A model generated the notes under the pieces. The model was not told the DNA's origin. It ran no database searches and saw nothing but the letters and a program-made list of their open reading frames with translations. From JBHELG01 sp046263195 (GTDB taxonomy: Bacteria; Actinomycetota; Nitriliruptoria; Nitriliruptorales; JAHWKO01), in assembly GCA_046263195.1 (NCBI GenBank), contig JBHELG010000028.1, positions 1 to 8,900 on the forward strand: a stretch of 8,900 nucleotides of DNA. The letters are read 5' to 3'. A program made the translations under genes and the position numbers. Below, piece by piece: positions 7,553-8,900 of the stretch (positions are counted from its first letter, which is position 1; each line of letters opens with the position of its first letter).

Positions 7553-8872
7553 GTGTCTGACCACGCCCCCGCGCCCACAGAGTTCCACGACGCCTTCCTC
7601 GTCCGGGGGGGTTACTCGCTCCGAGGGGAGGTCAACGTCAGCGGGGCGAAGAACTCCGCTCTCAAGCTCATGGCGGCGGCCCTGCTCGCCCGAGGTGAGA
7701 CCATCGTCGGCAACGTTCCCGACATCGCCGATGTGGCGGTCATGGGAGAGGTGCTCGCGGGCCTGGGCGCTGAGGTCGACCTGCGACCCGATGGGACCGT
7801 CGTAATCGGAGTGGACGAGCCATCGTGGCACGCCCCGCGCTCCTTCGTCACCCAGATGCGGGCTTCCATCGCGGTGCTCGGACCGCTCGTCGGCCGGGTA
7901 GGCCGTGCACGCATCGCCCTGCCAGGCGGCGATCACATCGGTGCGCGTCCCATCGACTTGCACCTGCGGGGCCTCGTCGAGATGGGAGCCGAGGTCATCG
8001 AGGATGGGGACGAGGTCGAGGTCCGCTCCGATGAGCTCCACGGCGCGAATCTCACCCTCGACTTCCCAAGCGTGGGGGCGACCGAGAACCTGATCATGGC
8101 GGCTGTGCTGGCCTGCGGTCGAACCGTGATCGACAACGCCGCTCGTGAACCCGAGATAGCCGACCTCTCCACCATGCTCGTCGCGATGGGTGCTCACATC
8201 GAGGGGGTCGGGACCTCGACCCTCACCGTCGAGGGGGTGCCCGAGCTGCGAGCCGTCAGACACGATGCCATACCCGATCGAATCGAGGCAGGCACGTACG
8301 CGGTAGCGGCGGCGTTGACTCGCGGTGACGTCACCATTCGCAGCCTGAGACCGGAGCACCTGAAGCTACCGATCGCGAAGCTGGCTGCGGCCGGTTCGAT
8401 CGTCGAGGTGGGAAGCGACAGCCTGCGCGTCAAAGGCGACGAGTTGCGGGCCGTGGACGTCGTGACCCTGCCCTACCCCGGTTTCCCCACCGACCTGCAG
8501 CCGCAGCTCATGGTCCTCCTGTCGCAGTCGAGAGGTACGAGCATCGTCACGGAGAACGTGTTCGAATCTCGCTTCGCGTTCATCCCCGAGCTTTCGCGTC
8601 TCGGTGCTGAAATCGTCGTCGACGGCCATCACGCCGTCATCCGTGGGCCTCGTCGTCTCCGTGGCTGCACAGTCCGCTCCCTCGACGTCAGGGCGGGAGC
8701 CGCCTGCCTGCTCGCCGGGCTCGTCGCTGAAGGAGAGACGTGCGTCGTGGACGTGCACCACATCGACCGAGGCTACGCACGGATCGGTGAGCGGCTGCGC
8801 AGCCTCGGCGCTCATATCGAACGCGTCAACGGTCGGTATCGCACAGCAGATTCGACCCGGTCCCCGACCTGA
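7553..8872 (+). CDS. murA: UDP-N-acetylglucosamine 1-carboxyvinyltransferase, Asp-type
   Basis: MurA transfers enolpyruvate from PEP to UDP-GlcNAc in the cytoplasm, the first committed step of peptidoglycan synthesis. The product has 439 residues (E. coli 419) with about 12 extra at the N-terminus. Active-site residues are present: Lys33-Asn34 in SGAKN (E. coli Lys22/Asn23), Arg103 (Arg91), Arg132 in GARP (Arg120), Asp314 in FPTDLQ (Asp305), Arg380 (Arg371) and Arg406 in HIDRGY (Arg397). The loop residue that is Cys115 in E. coli is Asp127 (GGDHIGARP, codon 7931-7933). The same change in Mycobacterium tuberculosis MurA keeps activity but prevents fosfomycin alkylation. The GTG at 7553 is the only plausible start, because an in-frame TGA lies at 7532-7534. 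It follows the atp operon by 120 nt, with its own likely promoter. Confidence 0.97.
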   Translation: MSDHAPAPTEFHDAFLVRGGYSLRGEVNVSGAKNSALKLMAAALLARGETIVGNVPDIADVAVMGEVLAGLGAEVDLRPDGTVVIGVDEPSWHAPRSFVTQMRASIAVLGPLVGRVGRARIALPGGDHIGARPIDLHLRGLVEMGAEVIEDGDEVEVRSDELHGANLTLDFPSVGATENLIMAAVLACGRTVIDNAAREPEIADLSTMLVAMGAHIEGVGTSTLTVEGVPELRAVRHDAIPDRIEAGTYAVAAALTRGDVTIRSLRPEHLKLPIAKLAAAGSIVEVGSDSLRVKGDELRAVDVVTLPYPGFPTDLQPQLMVLLSQSRGTSIVTENVFESRFAFIPELSRLGAEIVVDGHHAVIRGPRRLRGCTVRSLDVRAGAACLLAGLVAEGETCVVDVHHIDRGYARIGERLRSLGAHIERVNGRYRTADSTRSPT

Positions 8873-8900
8873 GCCGGTCACGGGCGGCGCCGCAGGCGCG

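Noticed and set aside
6959..8359. 466-codon open frame on the minus strand across atpC and murA
   Set aside because: It is opposite two well-supported genes, has no recognisable domain, and its composition is that of a GC-rich shadow frame.
8873..8900. Start of a downstream feature (for example an rRNA leader, which follows murA in mycobacteria)
   Set aside because: Only 28 nt are present. They contain a GGCGGCGCCGC palindrome-like stretch but nothing that can be assigned.

Overview
The window is a nearly complete F1Fo ATP synthase operon on the + strand, followed by the peptidoglycan gene murA. GC content is high, codons mostly end in G or C, start codons include GTG, the subunits have actinobacterial-type sequences, and MurA carries Asp instead of the catalytic Cys. 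Together these suggest an actinomycetote. Mycobacteria are unlikely, because atpF and atpH are separate genes and no extra gene lies between atpC and murA. The D/E-rich proteins and the very acidic tail on the alpha subunit would suit a marine or salt-tolerant lineage, possibly a deep-branching class such as Acidimicrobiia or Nitriliruptoria. That placement is inference; the sequence shown here does not identify the species.

Layout: an AtpI-like membrane protein, probably cut by the left window edge (up to 410), overlaps atpB (a subunit, 407-1207) by 4 nt. A 223-nt gap follows, the largest in the operon. It holds a hairpin, a very strong Shine-Dalgarno sequence with a possible small ORF, and a perfect 15-bp dyad. 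Then come atpE (c, 1431-1637), atpF (b, 1670-2212), an 85-nt structured spacer, atpH (delta, 2298-2831), atpA (alpha, 2868-4583, with a Glu/Ala/Ser tail of about 60 residues), atpG (gamma, 4625-5503), atpD (beta, 5544-6956), an 89-nt spacer and atpC (epsilon, 7046-7432). A 120-nt gap contains a terminator-like hairpin and a -10 box placed 6 nt before the GTG of murA (7553-8872), which suggests murA is transcribed separately as a leaderless mRNA. The last 28 nt hold nothing I can assign.

The eight subunit genes a, c, b, delta, alpha, gamma, beta and epsilon encode a full rotary ATP synthase: the a/c proton channel and rotor, the b/delta peripheral stalk, the alpha/beta catalytic head and the gamma/epsilon central stalk. 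All essential motifs I looked for are present: the Arg of a, the Glu of c, the P-loops, the catalytic Glu and the arginine finger. MurA makes the first committed peptidoglycan precursor; its position next to the atp operon is a familiar actinobacterial arrangement.

I see no wholly new multi-gene system. The points worth a second look are the atpB-atpE gap (possible unannotated small gene or leader), the acidic alpha tail, the Cys-to-Asp MurA (predicted intrinsic fosfomycin insensitivity) and the probable leaderless murA promoter.
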